Below, piece by piece: positions 8,076 to 16,664 of a DNA stretch of 30,991 nt. Under the pieces are notes generated by a model, which had not been told where the DNA came from, did no database searches, and worked only from the letters and a program-made list of their open reading frames with translations. Made by a program: the position numbers and the translations under genes. This DNA comes from an uncultured Bacilli bacterium (GTDB taxonomy: Bacteria; Bacillota_I; Bacilli_A; RF39; UBA660), in NCBI GenBank assembly GCA_934130175.1, contig CAKOXP010000018.1:1-30991 (forward strand), written 5' to 3'. Numbering within the stretch: the stretch's first letter is position 1; each line of letters begins with the position of its first letter.

Positions 8076-9380
8076 TTAAAGTGTTTTTTGAAGAATCTTA
8101 TTTTTTGAAGTTCTATCATTAGAGACAACTATGTTTCTAATTTGTTTTAAGTATTCTATTTTTCTTCTAGTAGTTAAACTATTATCAGATTCTAATTGTT
8201 CTATATTGGTCCATCCAATTGTAGAATATACTTTTTCATTAGAATTTTTATAGCCATCCAAATTTACAAAGATATTTATATTATTTCCATACTTTTCTTT
8301 ATAATCTGCAACTATATTAGATATAGGTTTATTCTCTAAAAAATCTGCTTCTTCTAATTCTTTTATTTCATTATCTGAAACTACTGATATTAAAGATATT
8401 TTGTAGTAATCACAAGTTAAAGATTTTATGTCAGTAGAAATTGTTTCATTAACAACTCTATCAGTTAGTTTTAATCTATCTAAATCAAGCTTATCATGAA
8501 TAAGATATTCTTGAACCTCAGATTTCTGTTCAGATTTTTTTATCTTATCATCAGGATCTTTGATAGTAACTTGATTACTTATTTCTTCTTCAGTTGGATA
8601 AAAACTATCATTCGTAGTTTCTGTTTTTGTAGAAGTTGTAACATTTATATCTTTAGAATTATTTCTTAGAGAATGTATTCCTGTTAGGGCTAGTAAAAAA
8701 CTTCCTACAACTATAGTCCCAGTAATATATGAAAACTTTGGTTTTTCAATGATGGCTCCTTTATACTTTTTTTGCCTATAAGCTTCAATTAATAATCTAG
8801 TTTTTTCTTTGAAATCATATATATTTGTTTTAAATATATCTTTAAGATTATAAGTAACAATATAATTTGTTTTCTCTCTTAAATATTTTGTTGCTTCTGA
8901 TGTTTCATGTTTTTTATCAAATTCCTTTAAAGTAGAATGTAAGCCTATACTTATTTGATTTAAGTGTTTAGTACCATATTTTTCTTTTAAATGTGAAAAG
9001 ATTCTATTCTTTAAGTCTACATGATTTTGATGATATGGAAATTTTTCAGTTAAGACTCTACCATTTTCATGATATGAGATAATCCAAAATCCCGTCATTG
9101 AATCTAGTTTAATAGAATCTATAACAACATCTTTTTTATACTTTACCTTTTCATTATTAGAAATAGATTTGGTATTAGAAGTATGTTTATTTGAAAAAGA
9201 ATTATTTAGTTTTTTGAATTTTAATTTACGATATTTATTTATTTCATTTAACAAGGTTATATCTCCTTCTAAATTTTTATCTAAACTATCTAAATAACGT
9301 TTTTCAAGAATATTTAATTTTTCTTTGATATCTTCAAGAGTTAAATCTTCAAGTGAAGTACTACTAAGTATTAAATCCAT
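8076..9380 (-). CDS. Unknown single-pass membrane protein
   Basis: The product is 434 aa and I recognise no family. The first ~70 residues are charged and helical (LEDIKEKLNILEKRYLDSL). Residues ~85-215 look like a folded cytoplasmic domain (FWIISYHENGRVLTEKFPYH, then YIVTYNLKDIF). One membrane helix lies at about 222-240 (GTIVVGSFLLALTGIHSL). A Ser/Thr/Asp/Glu-rich linker and a ~150-residue domain presumably outside follow. The layout resembles proteins that link an internal domain to an external one, such as sporulation or cell-wall sensors, but that is only an analogy. AGGGGAG lies before the ATG. It stands alone between gltX and tRNA-Glu on the same strand. Confidence 0.7.
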   Translation of the reverse strand: MDLILSSTSLEDLTLEDIKEKLNILEKRYLDSLDKNLEGDITLLNEINKYRKLKFKKLNNSFSNKHTSNTKSISNNEKVKYKKDVVIDSIKLDSMTGFWIISYHENGRVLTEKFPYHQNHVDLKNRIFSHLKEKYGTKHLNQISIGLHSTLKEFDKKHETSEATKYLREKTNYIVTYNLKDIFKTNIYDFKEKTRLLIEAYRQKKYKGAIIEKPKFSYITGTIVVGSFLLALTGIHSLRNNSKDINVTTSTKTETTNDSFYPTEEEISNQVTIKDPDDKIKKSEQKSEVQEYLIHDKLDLDRLKLTDRVVNETISTDIKSLTCDYYKISLISVVSDNEIKELEEADFLENKPISNIVADYKEKYGNNINIFVNLDGYKNSNEKVYSTIGWTNIEQLESDNSLTTRRKIEYLKQIRNIVVSNDRTSKNKILQKTL

Positions 9381-9455
9381 AAAAATCTCCCCTCTTATTA
9401 AGTAGGCACATTATATCATATTACATTTATTCTTGTAAATCCCTTATATAATATG

Positions 9456-9484
9456 CAAAAAGCAATTATTTTGTAATTGCTTTT
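9456..9484 (-). terminator. Terminator of gltX
   Basis: AAAAGCAATTA (9458-9468) and TAATTGCTTTT (9474-9484) form an 11-bp stem with a 5-nt loop that overlaps the gltX stop codon. On the minus strand the stem runs into five T. Confidence 0.75.
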
Positions 9485-11121
9485 CTATATAAATCTATTC
9501 TTTCAATAATTCTTTCTTTTCCTAAAATCTTCATAATTGAAAATAAATCAGGTGATTTTGTTCTACCAGTAATCATAACACGTAAAGCTTCACAAATATC
9601 TCCTACATGTCCTTTATACATATCAGGACTATTTTTGTATTCTTTTGGTGACGAAGCATAACCATTTTCTGTTGCAAAATCTCTAACTTTATTAAACCAT
9701 TCTTCATTAGAACAATCTAAATCTAAATAATTATTAACATAATTAAGAGCTAAATTAGTATCATAAGTTTTTACTCCATCATATTTAGAGTAATTTTCTT
9801 TTATAAATAAAGCATCTATCGCATAAGAAAATTCTTCTTTGACATCACTATATTTTGAAATATCTTTTCTAGGTCTTGGACCATCTTTTTCGATTGATAA
9901 GAATTTAATCATATCATCTTTATTATTTTTTAATAGTTCAAAGTAGTCTTTATCATACTTTTCTGCCCAAGTAAGTGTTTCATTATAAACATCTTCGCCA
10001 CTCTTGCAAGAAAAATAAGTTTTAGAAATATTATATAGTTTATCTAAATCAAACAAAGTTCCACCTGTTGCCATTTTCTCAAATGTAAATGTAAAGTCAT
10101 CAATCTTTTTATCAGTGTTATTTAAGTACCATTCTTCAAAATTAGAATTAACTATTGTTGCCAAATAAAGTTTTACAGCTTCTATTGGAATTCCTGCTTC
10201 ATCATAATATGAAACAGCAGCTTCTGGATCTTTTCTTTTTGAAAGTTTTCTAACATTACCATTTTCTTTTTTAGTAAGTGGTGCTATATGGGCATATTTA
10301 GGAACTTTGAATCCTAAAATTTCAAATAGTTGAATATGTAGAGGTAAGCTTGATACCCATTCATCCCCTCTTATTACATGTGTTGTATGCATTAAATGAT
10401 CATCGATTGCATGAGCTAAATGATAAGTAGGAGTTCCATCTTTTTTTAGTAAGACTGTATCCATATCATGCTCTGGAAATTTAAGTTTTCCTTTTATGCA
10501 ATCAACTATTTCTATTTGTTTATTACTATTTCCTGGTGATTTTAATCTAATAACATATTCACAATTATTATTTAACTTTTCTTTTATCTCTTCAAGTGAT
10601 AGGTCACGATCTGTTGCATACATACCATAAATACCGATTTTTATTTTAGCAAGTTCTTGTTCTTCTCTAATGCTTGCGATTTCTTCTTCACTCATAAAAC
10701 ATGGATAAGCAAGTCCTTTAATAATTAGATCTTTAACATAAGTCTGATAAATTTCTGTTCTTTGACTTTGAATATATGGTCCATACTTTCCACCTACTAT
10801 TGGACTTTCATCTGGAATGATATTGAAGGACTCCAAATCATGATAGATTCCTTCTACTCCATTTTCTACAGCACGTTTTTGATCAGTATCTTCTATTCTT
10901 AAAAAGAAAATTCCATTACTTTCTTTGGAATACATCTTGTTAGCAAACGCTACTAATAAACTACCCATATGAACAAATCCCGTTGGACTTGGACCAAAAC
11001 GAGTTACCATAGCATTAGCTTCTAAATTTCTTTCAGGATACATTTCTTCATAATACTCTCTAGTTTTTGTAATATTAGGAAATAAAAGTTCTGCAAGTTC
11101 TATTCTTTCTTCTTTATTCAT
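9466..11121 (-). CDS. gltX: Glutamyl-tRNA synthetase
   Basis: This class I aminoacyl-tRNA synthetase charges tRNA-Glu, and in lineages lacking glutaminyl-tRNA synthetase also tRNA-Gln. The 551-aa product has the Rossmann HIGH-type signature PSPTGFVHMGS (residues ~44-54), the LRIEDTDQKR motif (~74-83), the IRGDEWVSSLP region (~250-260) and the KMSKS-type loop KLSKR (292-296). A helical anticodon-binding half follows. An N-terminal extension of about 38 residues precedes the Rossmann fold; classical enzymes of about 480 aa lack it, and it is typical of the longer form. GAGGTGA precedes the ATG at 11121; the GTG nine bases further up overlaps this site. It lies directly between tRNA-Gln and the tRNA-Glu region, which suits a non-discriminating enzyme, though gatCAB is not seen here. 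Confidence 0.95.
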   Translation of the reverse strand: MNKEERIELAELLFPNITKTREYYEEMYPERNLEANAMVTRFGPSPTGFVHMGSLLVAFANKMYSKESNGIFFLRIEDTDQKRAVENGVEGIYHDLESFNIIPDESPIVGGKYGPYIQSQRTEIYQTYVKDLIIKGLAYPCFMSEEEIASIREEQELAKIKIGIYGMYATDRDLSLEEIKEKLNNNCEYVIRLKSPGNSNKQIEIVDCIKGKLKFPEHDMDTVLLKKDGTPTYHLAHAIDDHLMHTTHVIRGDEWVSSLPLHIQLFEILGFKVPKYAHIAPLTKKENGNVRKLSKRKDPEAAVSYYDEAGIPIEAVKLYLATIVNSNFEEWYLNNTDKKIDDFTFTFEKMATGGTLFDLDKLYNISKTYFSCKSGEDVYNETLTWAEKYDKDYFELLKNNKDDMIKFLSIEKDGPRPRKDISKYSDVKEEFSYAIDALFIKENYSKYDGVKTYDTNLALNYVNNYLDLDCSNEEWFNKVRDFATENGYASSPKEYKNSPDMYKGHVGDICEALRVMITGRTKSPDLFSIMKILGKERIIERIDLYRKAITK

Positions 11122-11154
11122 AAAATTCACCTCAATCGAATTTAAATTTTAATT

Positions 11155-11229
11155 TGGCTGCCCTAGTTAGATTCGAACTAACGCATAATGCGGTCAGAGC
11201 GCACTGCCTTACCACTTGGCTATAGGGCA
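11155..11229 (-). tRNA. tRNA-Gln (anticodon CUG)
   Basis: A 75-nt cloverleaf with the 3' CCA encoded. The acceptor stem is TGCCCTA/TAGGGCA, the anticodon stem GTGCG/CGCAT, and the loop CTCTGAC gives anticodon CUG. The 5' body (TGCCCTATAGCCAAGTGGTA) is very like bacterial tRNA-Gln. It ends about 33 nt before the gltX start and may be cotranscribed with it. Confidence 0.92.
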
Positions 11230-11258
11230 ATATACAACATACATTTTATAACAATTAT

Positions 11259-11289
11259 CAAAAAAAAGAAAGTCTTTTACTTTCTTTTT
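11259..11289 (-). terminator. Terminator upstream of tRNA-Gln
   Basis: AAAAAGAAAGT (11263-11273) and ACTTTCTTTTT (11279-11289) form an 11-bp stem with a 5-nt loop, followed on the minus strand by a T-run. It overlaps the last codons and stop of the gene ending at 11277. Confidence 0.75.
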
Positions 11290-11786
11290 GCATAATTTCT
11301 TAAATTAATATTCCTTAATGCTCTAGTATTTCCCTTAATACTAGAAATTGCTTGTCTAATTTCCTCTAAAGATGACATGTTAACACCTTTTCTTAGTCCA
11401 CTTTCGGTAAAAGACATTATATCTTGTTTTTCATATTCTGCTTCTTTTTCTAAATTATACATTCCTAAGAATTTCTTTATAGGTGCTTTAACAACACTTT
11501 GATCAACACTCTTAAGATTAAAAAGTGCAATAACTCCATTGAAATCAATGACCTTTGTACTTTCATCATCAAGAATAGTTCTAAACTCTCTTATTAAATC
11601 TTTGGTTTCATTGCCACTTCTTAAGGCAGTCGTATTTACTAAAGAGGAGTTTAATTTCATCCCATATAATGACGAAAAAAAGTAATCAACTTCAAGGTCT
11701 GTAACATCACGACGCCTTGTACAATTATATTCTACTATTTTACCGCTTTTTTCATCTTCAAATAAAAGTTTTTTAATTTGACTCAT
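11277..11786 (-). CDS. Unknown soluble protein of 169 aa
   Basis: No family is recognised. The protein is mixed and charged, with no signal peptide or membrane helix, so it is probably cytoplasmic. The N-terminal part (LLFEDEKSGKIVEYNCTRRRDV) looks like beta-strands; the rest looks helical, with a basic C-terminal tail (RALRNINLRNYAKRK) that could bind nucleic acid. GGGAGA lies 8-9 nt before the ATG. It is preceded by about 150 bp without a gene and ends in a terminator overlapping its stop, so it is probably transcribed alone. Confidence 0.65.
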   Translation of the reverse strand: MSQIKKLLFEDEKSGKIVEYNCTRRRDVTDLEVDYFFSSLYGMKLNSSLVNTTALRSGNETKDLIREFRTILDDESTKVIDFNGVIALFNLKSVDQSVVKAPIKKFLGMYNLEKEAEYEKQDIMSFTESGLRKGVNMSSLEEIRQAISSIKGNTRALRNINLRNYAKRK

Positions 11787-11938
11787 TAATAATATTCTCC
11801 CTTCTTCACAAAACGTGCTCTAGTATAGCACAACTTACTTAGTTTATCAAATGTTTTTGTCGATTTATGTCGTTTTTTGTAACATAACTAATTTATTCCA
11901 AAAATATTATATGAGTTAAATTTAAAAATTTGCTAAAG

Positions 11939-12520
11939 TTAAAGATATTTTATCATATCAGGAAATAAAGTATATAAATTATATCCCAATAAATTGTCAA
12001 AGTATTCTTTTAATTTATATGTTTCCTTAACATGATATTGAGTATTAGAATAGGCTCCATATCTAATAATTAGATCAATAAGACGTTTGTCTATACCAAT
12101 CATTTCTTGAGTACACATTAAGTCACATAAACAAATAAGTTTTTCATAAATTGAACATTCATGCACTTTAATATACTCTGTCCTAAAAGGAATGTCTTCA
12201 GGTATCCCACCTGCTGCACACATAACATCATTATTTAAATAACCATGGGTTAGACAAATACTATAATATTCTTCATCATAACCTAAATCTTTTAAATAAT
12301 TAAAACCATTTATATCATGTTTAGAAAAATCTCCAACCGCTTTTCCATAGTCATGAATATAACCTAGTGTTTTAGCATAATCTACATCTAAATTAAGTTC
12401 TTTAGCAATAATTGAGGCTGTATTTGCTACACAAATAGAATGAGTTATCCATAAATCTGTTATTGTTTTTCCTTTAGCGTCATTTAACATTTCAAGTGCC
12501 TTTTTACTTGTTAATTTCAT
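11939..12520 (-). CDS. HD-domain phosphohydrolase
   Basis: The product is 193 aa, consistent with a single HD domain. The metal-binding set is visible: H27 (WITHSIC), H56-D57 (GYIHDYGK), H92 (LTHGY) and D133 (CLCDLMC). HD proteins cut phosphate esters, often of nucleotides, in the cytoplasm. The layout is closest to small stand-alone HD hydrolases such as the YqeK type, but the substrate cannot be read from sequence. Its ribosome site AAGGAG lies inside the end of the preceding gene, with 2 nt between stop and start, so it is the last gene of the phosphatase operon and probably translationally coupled. Confidence 0.8.
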   Translation of the reverse strand: MKLTSKKALEMLNDAKGKTITDLWITHSICVANTASIIAKELNLDVDYAKTLGYIHDYGKAVGDFSKHDINGFNYLKDLGYDEEYYSICLTHGYLNNDVMCAAGGIPEDIPFRTEYIKVHECSIYEKLICLCDLMCTQEMIGIDKRLIDLIIRYGAYSNTQYHVKETYKLKEYFDNLLGYNLYTLFPDMIKYL

Positions 12521-12522
12521 TA

Positions 12523-13314
12523 CTACATCAACTCCTTCAAATAATTACAAATTAACTTAGAAAGTCTGCTTACTGTTTCTCTGTCTCCACATTTTAAAGG
12601 TGTATTATATATAGAGATACCTATAAAATAAAATTGTTCGTGAAGCACAAAAACTCCAACATCACTATTTAAATAATCTAGGCCTCCAGTTTTATGTGCA
12701 AATGTAATATCGTTAATATATCTAGGTATTTGATTATTAATCTTTTGCTTATACAAAGTATCTAGAAAAAATTTACAAAGTTTTGGTGTTAAAATACTAT
12801 TTTCTACTATATATTTAAAGCACAAATACATATCCTCTAATGATGTATAATTATTTTTTTTATTCCTGATAGCTTCATCATCAAGCATATATCGTTCTAA
12901 CTTAGTATCTTTTAAACCAATATCTTTAAAATACTCATTTAGTTTATTAAATCCTAAATACTTAATTAAAATATTTGTTGATGAATTATCAGATTCTATA
13001 ATCATCCATGTCAATAACTCTTTAACCCTATATTCAAAAACATTGGTTTTAAAACATTTATTATCTTCTAATACATCTTCCTTTTCTATGTTAACAATGC
13101 TATCTAAAGTAATATTTTTATCATTAATTTCATTTAAAATACACAACATAATAGGAATTTTAATAAGACTAGCAGATATAAATACATCATTCTTATTATA
13201 ACTAATTATTTCTAAATTCTTAGTTATATTTTTTACTAATATATTTATATTTTCCGATGGTTTTTCTTGTATTATTTCTAATACTTTATCATTAATATCA
13301 ATATTATCTATCAT
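12523..13314 (-). CDS. Class A beta-lactamase-fold serine hydrolase, cytoplasmic
   Basis: The 263-aa product has the three signature motifs of the penicillin-recognising superfamily: S49-L-I-K52, S108-D-N110 and K208-T-G210. In the omega-loop the classical Glu-x-x-Leu-Asn is replaced by RYMLDDEA, so the deacylating Glu166 equivalent seems absent. This pattern (x-R-x-M-(L/M)-D) is found in a related family that is not known to give resistance. There is no signal peptide, whereas true beta-lactamases are exported. I infer an intracellular esterase or amidase. The ATG at 13314 shares an ATGA overlap with the upstream gene, which fixes the start and suggests coupling; an earlier ATG at 13338 would overlap more deeply without a better ribosome site. 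Confidence 0.82.
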   Translation of the reverse strand: MIDNIDINDKVLEIIQEKPSENINILVKNITKNLEIISYNKNDVFISASLIKIPIMLCILNEINDKNITLDSIVNIEKEDVLEDNKCFKTNVFEYRVKELLTWMIIESDNSSTNILIKYLGFNKLNEYFKDIGLKDTKLERYMLDDEAIRNKKNNYTSLEDMYLCFKYIVENSILTPKLCKFFLDTLYKQKINNQIPRYINDITFAHKTGGLDYLNSDVGVFVLHEQFYFIGISIYNTPLKCGDRETVSRLSKLICNYLKELM

Positions 13315-13844
13315 AAATCGTACTCTTTTATTCCACAATTAGAAGATCCAAATTTATTAAGCATTCCGTCTTTTGGTATTTCATTAAAATAAAAATAAAT
13401 GCCTCTAGCAACACCACCGTGAGTTACTAATAAAATGTTTTTGTCCCTATATTTTTCTTTTAATTCATCTAAAAATAACTTCACTCTTAAAAATAAATCT
13501 TGAATAGATTCTAGACCTTCAACTTTTTTGGAAGAGTAATAATTCCAATAATCTGTATAATAGAATTCTCCTAAATCTTTATCTGTTAAAATACCACAAT
13601 CTCTTTCCATTAATCTATCATCATAAATAACATCTATATTATTTACATTCGCTATGCGACAAGTATGTCTTGTTCTTAATAACGGTGATGAAATAATCAA
13701 ATCTATATCTAAGTTCTTTACTATATTGCTTGCCTCTTTGGCTTGATTTATACCTTCATCATTTATATCCTCATCTAATCTACCATTATACTTATGTTCT
13801 TCATTACATTTTGTCATACCATGTCTCATTACATATAGTTTCAT
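13311..13844 (-). CDS. Histidine phosphatase family protein (third in operon)
   Basis: The 177-aa product belongs to the phosphoglycerate-mutase-like histidine phosphatases. The phosphorylated His is in MRHGMT (R7-H8-G9). The second Arg is in SSPLLRTRHT, the acid in MERDCG, and the second His in LLVTHGGVARG. All catalytic residues appear intact. Such enzymes remove phosphate from small metabolites (sugar phosphates, nucleotides, alpha-ribazole phosphate) in the cytoplasm. AGGAGG precedes the ATG. It is closest to the operon's second phosphatase (15054), sharing the SSPLLRTRHT core and the DEDLN/DEDIN segment. Function within the operon is unknown. Confidence 0.88.
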   Translation of the reverse strand: MKLYVMRHGMTKCNEEHKYNGRLDEDINDEGINQAKEASNIVKNLDIDLIISSPLLRTRHTCRIANVNNIDVIYDDRLMERDCGILTDKDLGEFYYTDYWNYYSSKKVEGLESIQDLFLRVKLFLDELKEKYRDKNILLVTHGGVARGIYFYFNEIPKDGMLNKFGSSNCGIKEYDL

Positions 13845-13858
13845 ACTATCCTCCTTAT

Positions 13859-15052
13859 CTATATACCTCTTCCAAATATTTTTTTGTTAACTTTATTGGC
13901 TATTAAATATATAATAGCAACAAATATTAATAATTCTACAGCTAAATATTTAAAACTTTCGATCCCCTTTATTATAAAATACCTACAAACAAATATTGAA
14001 ATAAATGAGGTGATTGCTCTTACAACAAAATAAATATTATTTATAAGTGTATATTTCCTTCTATCATTTTCTGAATAACTACTAATTATTGCTCCCCATA
14101 TAGGATCTCCAATAGTTGCTGATATTCCACCTAAAAACATAACGATTGCTATACTTATTCCATTTGGAAAAATAGCAATTACAAGAAGATAACAAATATC
14201 ACATAGCGCACATATTGTTTCCCAAAATAATAGTTTACCACTACTTTTAAATTTATTAATTATTTTAGCATTAATAATAAATAAAGCAATTATTTCAACT
14301 ATTGTATTAATAGCATTCAAATACCCTACTCTTGTTGAAATGAGAGGAACTAACTCATTAAAAGCAGATAAACCCATACACCATACGCCCATTTCTATTC
14401 CGTACAATATTGTTATTATATAAATTTTTTTCTTTTCTTTTTTAGACAATGGCTTATCTTTATCATTTTCCATACAATCATCTTTTGATTCTATATTAGG
14501 AATATTCATATTTAAAACAAAGATACCTATACCCAACACAATAAAACCAATTATATATATTAATGGATTTAAATCATACAGAATTTGACTTACAATTAAA
14601 CCAATAGTTGCCCCTATTACACTTGATCTTTCTTCTTCAATTAAGCAATAAGACTCATATTTTTTATTAGATGTATCTATTCTTGTAACACACGAGTCAT
14701 TTATTCCAGATAAAAATCCCAACAAAATTGTAAATAAATATATAATTATAATGTTATGACTTTGAGATATAATCAAAAATATTAAACTTATGACCAAAAG
14801 ATAGGTTAAATGGTATTTTTTGTAATTAGTATTTATAGCAATGTTTATAAGTTTCTTAAATCCACGTGATAACATTTTTGAAAATTCAAGTACAACTGGT
14901 ATAGATACAGCAACCCAAGTAGTAACATTGTTCGCAAGCATGTATACCACAACCATCTTTAAAAAATATTGTAACAAAAATGAATTTCCTATAACAGTTC
15001 TTCTTATTACCTTAACATAAGAATTTAAATTTTCATCTACACCTACATTCAT
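13859..15052 (-). CDS. MFS-like transporter, 12 membrane helices
   Basis: The 397-aa product is highly hydrophobic, with about 12 predicted helices in two groups of six. A charged loop of ~35 residues lies between them (SKDDCMENDKDKPLSKKEKKK), the classic major-facilitator layout. A glycine-rich stretch (FTILLGFLSGINDS) lies in the first half and GGISATIGDPIWGAIIS in the second. Substrate cannot be assigned. GGAG, provided by the last codons of the upstream phosphatase, lies 7 nt before the ATG, and the genes are 1 nt apart, so translation is probably coupled. In context it likely imports or exports a compound handled by the phosphatases. Confidence 0.75.
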   Translation of the reverse strand: MNVGVDENLNSYVKVIRRTVIGNSFLLQYFLKMVVVYMLANNVTTWVAVSIPVVLEFSKMLSRGFKKLINIAINTNYKKYHLTYLLVISLIFLIISQSHNIIIIYLFTILLGFLSGINDSCVTRIDTSNKKYESYCLIEEERSSVIGATIGLIVSQILYDLNPLIYIIGFIVLGIGIFVLNMNIPNIESKDDCMENDKDKPLSKKEKKKIYIITILYGIEMGVWCMGLSAFNELVPLISTRVGYLNAINTIVEIIALFIINAKIINKFKSSGKLLFWETICALCDICYLLVIAIFPNGISIAIVMFLGGISATIGDPIWGAIISSYSENDRRKYTLINNIYFVVRAITSFISIFVCRYFIIKGIESFKYLAVELLIFVAIIYLIANKVNKKIFGRGI

Positions 15053-15053
15053 A

Positions 15054-15584
15054 CTATTTCTCCATTTTATACATCTTTATATCACAATTTTTTAGACCAC
15101 GATTTAAAAGTAATCCATCCTGTATTCCTTCAAAATAACAACTAAATGCCTTTGAAACACCTGAATGGGCAACTATCAAAACACTTTCATAATCTTTAGT
15201 CTTTAATTCATCTAAAAAGTTATATACCCTTTTAACAAAATCTTTTATATTCTCAGAAGTTCCATATTGTATTTCTGTATTATAATTCCAATATTCGTCT
15301 CTATCTGTACAAGTAAGTGGTTTACCAGATAAATTTCCACACCTTCTTTCATGTAACCTTTCATCTATAATTATATTTTTATTTTTTGTATTAATAATCT
15401 CAGCGGTGTGTCTAGTTCTTAATAAAGGTGATGAAATAATCATATCATACTCAATATTTTTAATTCTTTCAGCTAATCCTTTGGCTTGCTTTATTCCAAC
15501 TTCATTTAAATCTTCATCAATTTCACAGTATATTCCTAATGCATTATGAGGAACTTGTCCATGTCTTACTAAATATATTTGCAT
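15054..15584 (-). CDS. Histidine phosphatase family protein (second in operon)
   Basis: The 176-aa product has the histidine phosphatase signature LVRHGQ (R7-H8-G9), SSPLLRTRHT, the acidic LHERRCG and the second His in LIVAHSGVSKA. It is a sister of the protein at 13311 and a more distant relative of that at 16073. An AGGAGG ribosome site lies inside the end of the YgjV-like gene, 1 nt from its stop. It is expected to act as a cytoplasmic phosphomonoesterase or mutase on an unknown small substrate. Confidence 0.88.
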   Translation of the reverse strand: MQIYLVRHGQVPHNALGIYCEIDEDLNEVGIKQAKGLAERIKNIEYDMIISSPLLRTRHTAEIINTKNKNIIIDERLHERRCGNLSGKPLTCTDRDEYWNYNTEIQYGTSENIKDFVKRVYNFLDELKTKDYESVLIVAHSGVSKAFSCYFEGIQDGLLLNRGLKNCDIKMYKMEK

Positions 15585-15585
15585 A

Positions 15586-16083
15586 TTAAACCTCCTTACT
15601 TCTTATATCATTTTTATAAAATTGCCATATACCTGTAACTAATAAGATTAAATATCCTATGACCATAAACCATCCTTCATAATATACATAATAAGAACCA
15701 TATAATATCCCTGTTGTTATTCCTGAAAGTCTTACATATTTCATATTTGATAGCCACAAGCAATATGCTCTTATCATAGAACCAATTGTAGGTAATAATG
15801 AAATTACTCCTGCCCAAGTACAAGCACAATTAATTACTATTAATAATTCAAACAATAACAATATTAAAATGTATGCTTTTTTACTAAATCTATCTTTATT
15901 TATAAATAAAAATGTTCTTATAAAATTTATTATACTTAATACAGCACTTGTGAATGCCGATATAATAAAATCATAAATGGCTTCAAATATACAGTTTAAG
16001 GATTGAACACTTAACGATTTTTTTCTATCTTTTATACATACACTTACAATTACTGCTATAAATGCTAATACACTAAATATCAT
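15586..16083 (-). CDS. YgjV-like inner-membrane protein
   Basis: The product is about 165 aa with five or so hydrophobic helices and short loops. The phrasing SVQSLNCIFEAIYDFIISA...AVLSIINFIRTFLF and the C-terminal WLSNMKYVRLSGI resemble the bacterial inner membrane protein family of E. coli YgjV, whose function is unknown. I chose the ATG at 16083 rather than the longer open frame to 16125: GGAG lies 7 nt upstream of it, inside the end of the preceding phosphatase, with an 11-nt overlap. This overlap and the 1-nt gap to the next gene show tight operon packing. Confidence 0.7.
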   Translation of the reverse strand: MIFSVLAFIAVIVSVCIKDRKKSLSVQSLNCIFEAIYDFIISAFTSAVLSIINFIRTFLFINKDRFSKKAYILILLLFELLIVINCACTWAGVISLLPTIGSMIRAYCLWLSNMKYVRLSGITTGILYGSYYVYYEGWFMVIGYLILLVTGIWQFYKNDIRSKEV

Positions 16084-16612
16084 AACTATTCTCCAACTCA
16101 TATTCATATATTTTACAGTTCTCACATTGAAAAGTTTGATTAGTAATCCCTTTAAAATACCAATCTATTGTTCTTATTACACCTCCATGAGTTACTAATA
16201 AAACAGATTCATTGCCATGCTTTTCTTTTAGTTCATTTAGAAAGTTACTAACTCTTTGATATACACTTTTCATAGATTCAACTTCTTTGTATTTTTCTTC
16301 TGAATCATATCCCCAAAATACATCCCAATCTAGTTTTGAAAATTCTATTCTTTCATAGATACCCATATTTCTTTCTTTTATTCTATTATCAATTACAATA
16401 GGAATATTTTTATCTAAATTAAATAGTTCTAGTGTATGTTTTGCTCGTTCTATAGGAGAACAATAAATTCTATCAATATGAAATTTTCGTAAAGTTTTAC
16501 CAACATTTATAGCTTGGGATATCCCAATTTCATTAAGTGGTTCTTTATCAGTTGCAATTAAATTATTTTTTCCCATATTAGTTTCACCATGTCTTATTAC
16601 AAATACTTTCAT
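16073..16612 (-). CDS. Histidine phosphatase family protein (first in operon)
   Basis: The 179-aa product carries VIRHGET (R7-H8-G9), YCSPIERAKHT, the acid in IKERNMG and the second His in LLVTHGGVIRT, so the active site looks intact. It is more diverged from the other two phosphatases of the operon than they are from each other. AGAGGT precedes the ATG at 16612. It is the first gene of a seven-gene run to 11939; a TATAGT hexamer in the 52-bp gap upstream could be its -10 box, but no good -35 is seen. Confidence 0.88.
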   Translation of the reverse strand: MKVFVIRHGETNMGKNNLIATDKEPLNEIGISQAINVGKTLRKFHIDRIYCSPIERAKHTLELFNLDKNIPIVIDNRIKERNMGIYERIEFSKLDWDVFWGYDSEEKYKEVESMKSVYQRVSNFLNELKEKHGNESVLLVTHGGVIRTIDWYFKGITNQTFQCENCKIYEYELENSYDI

Positions 16613-16664
16613 AATTACCTCTTTCTACTATACTAATTTTAACATAAAAAGAAAAAAATAGATA

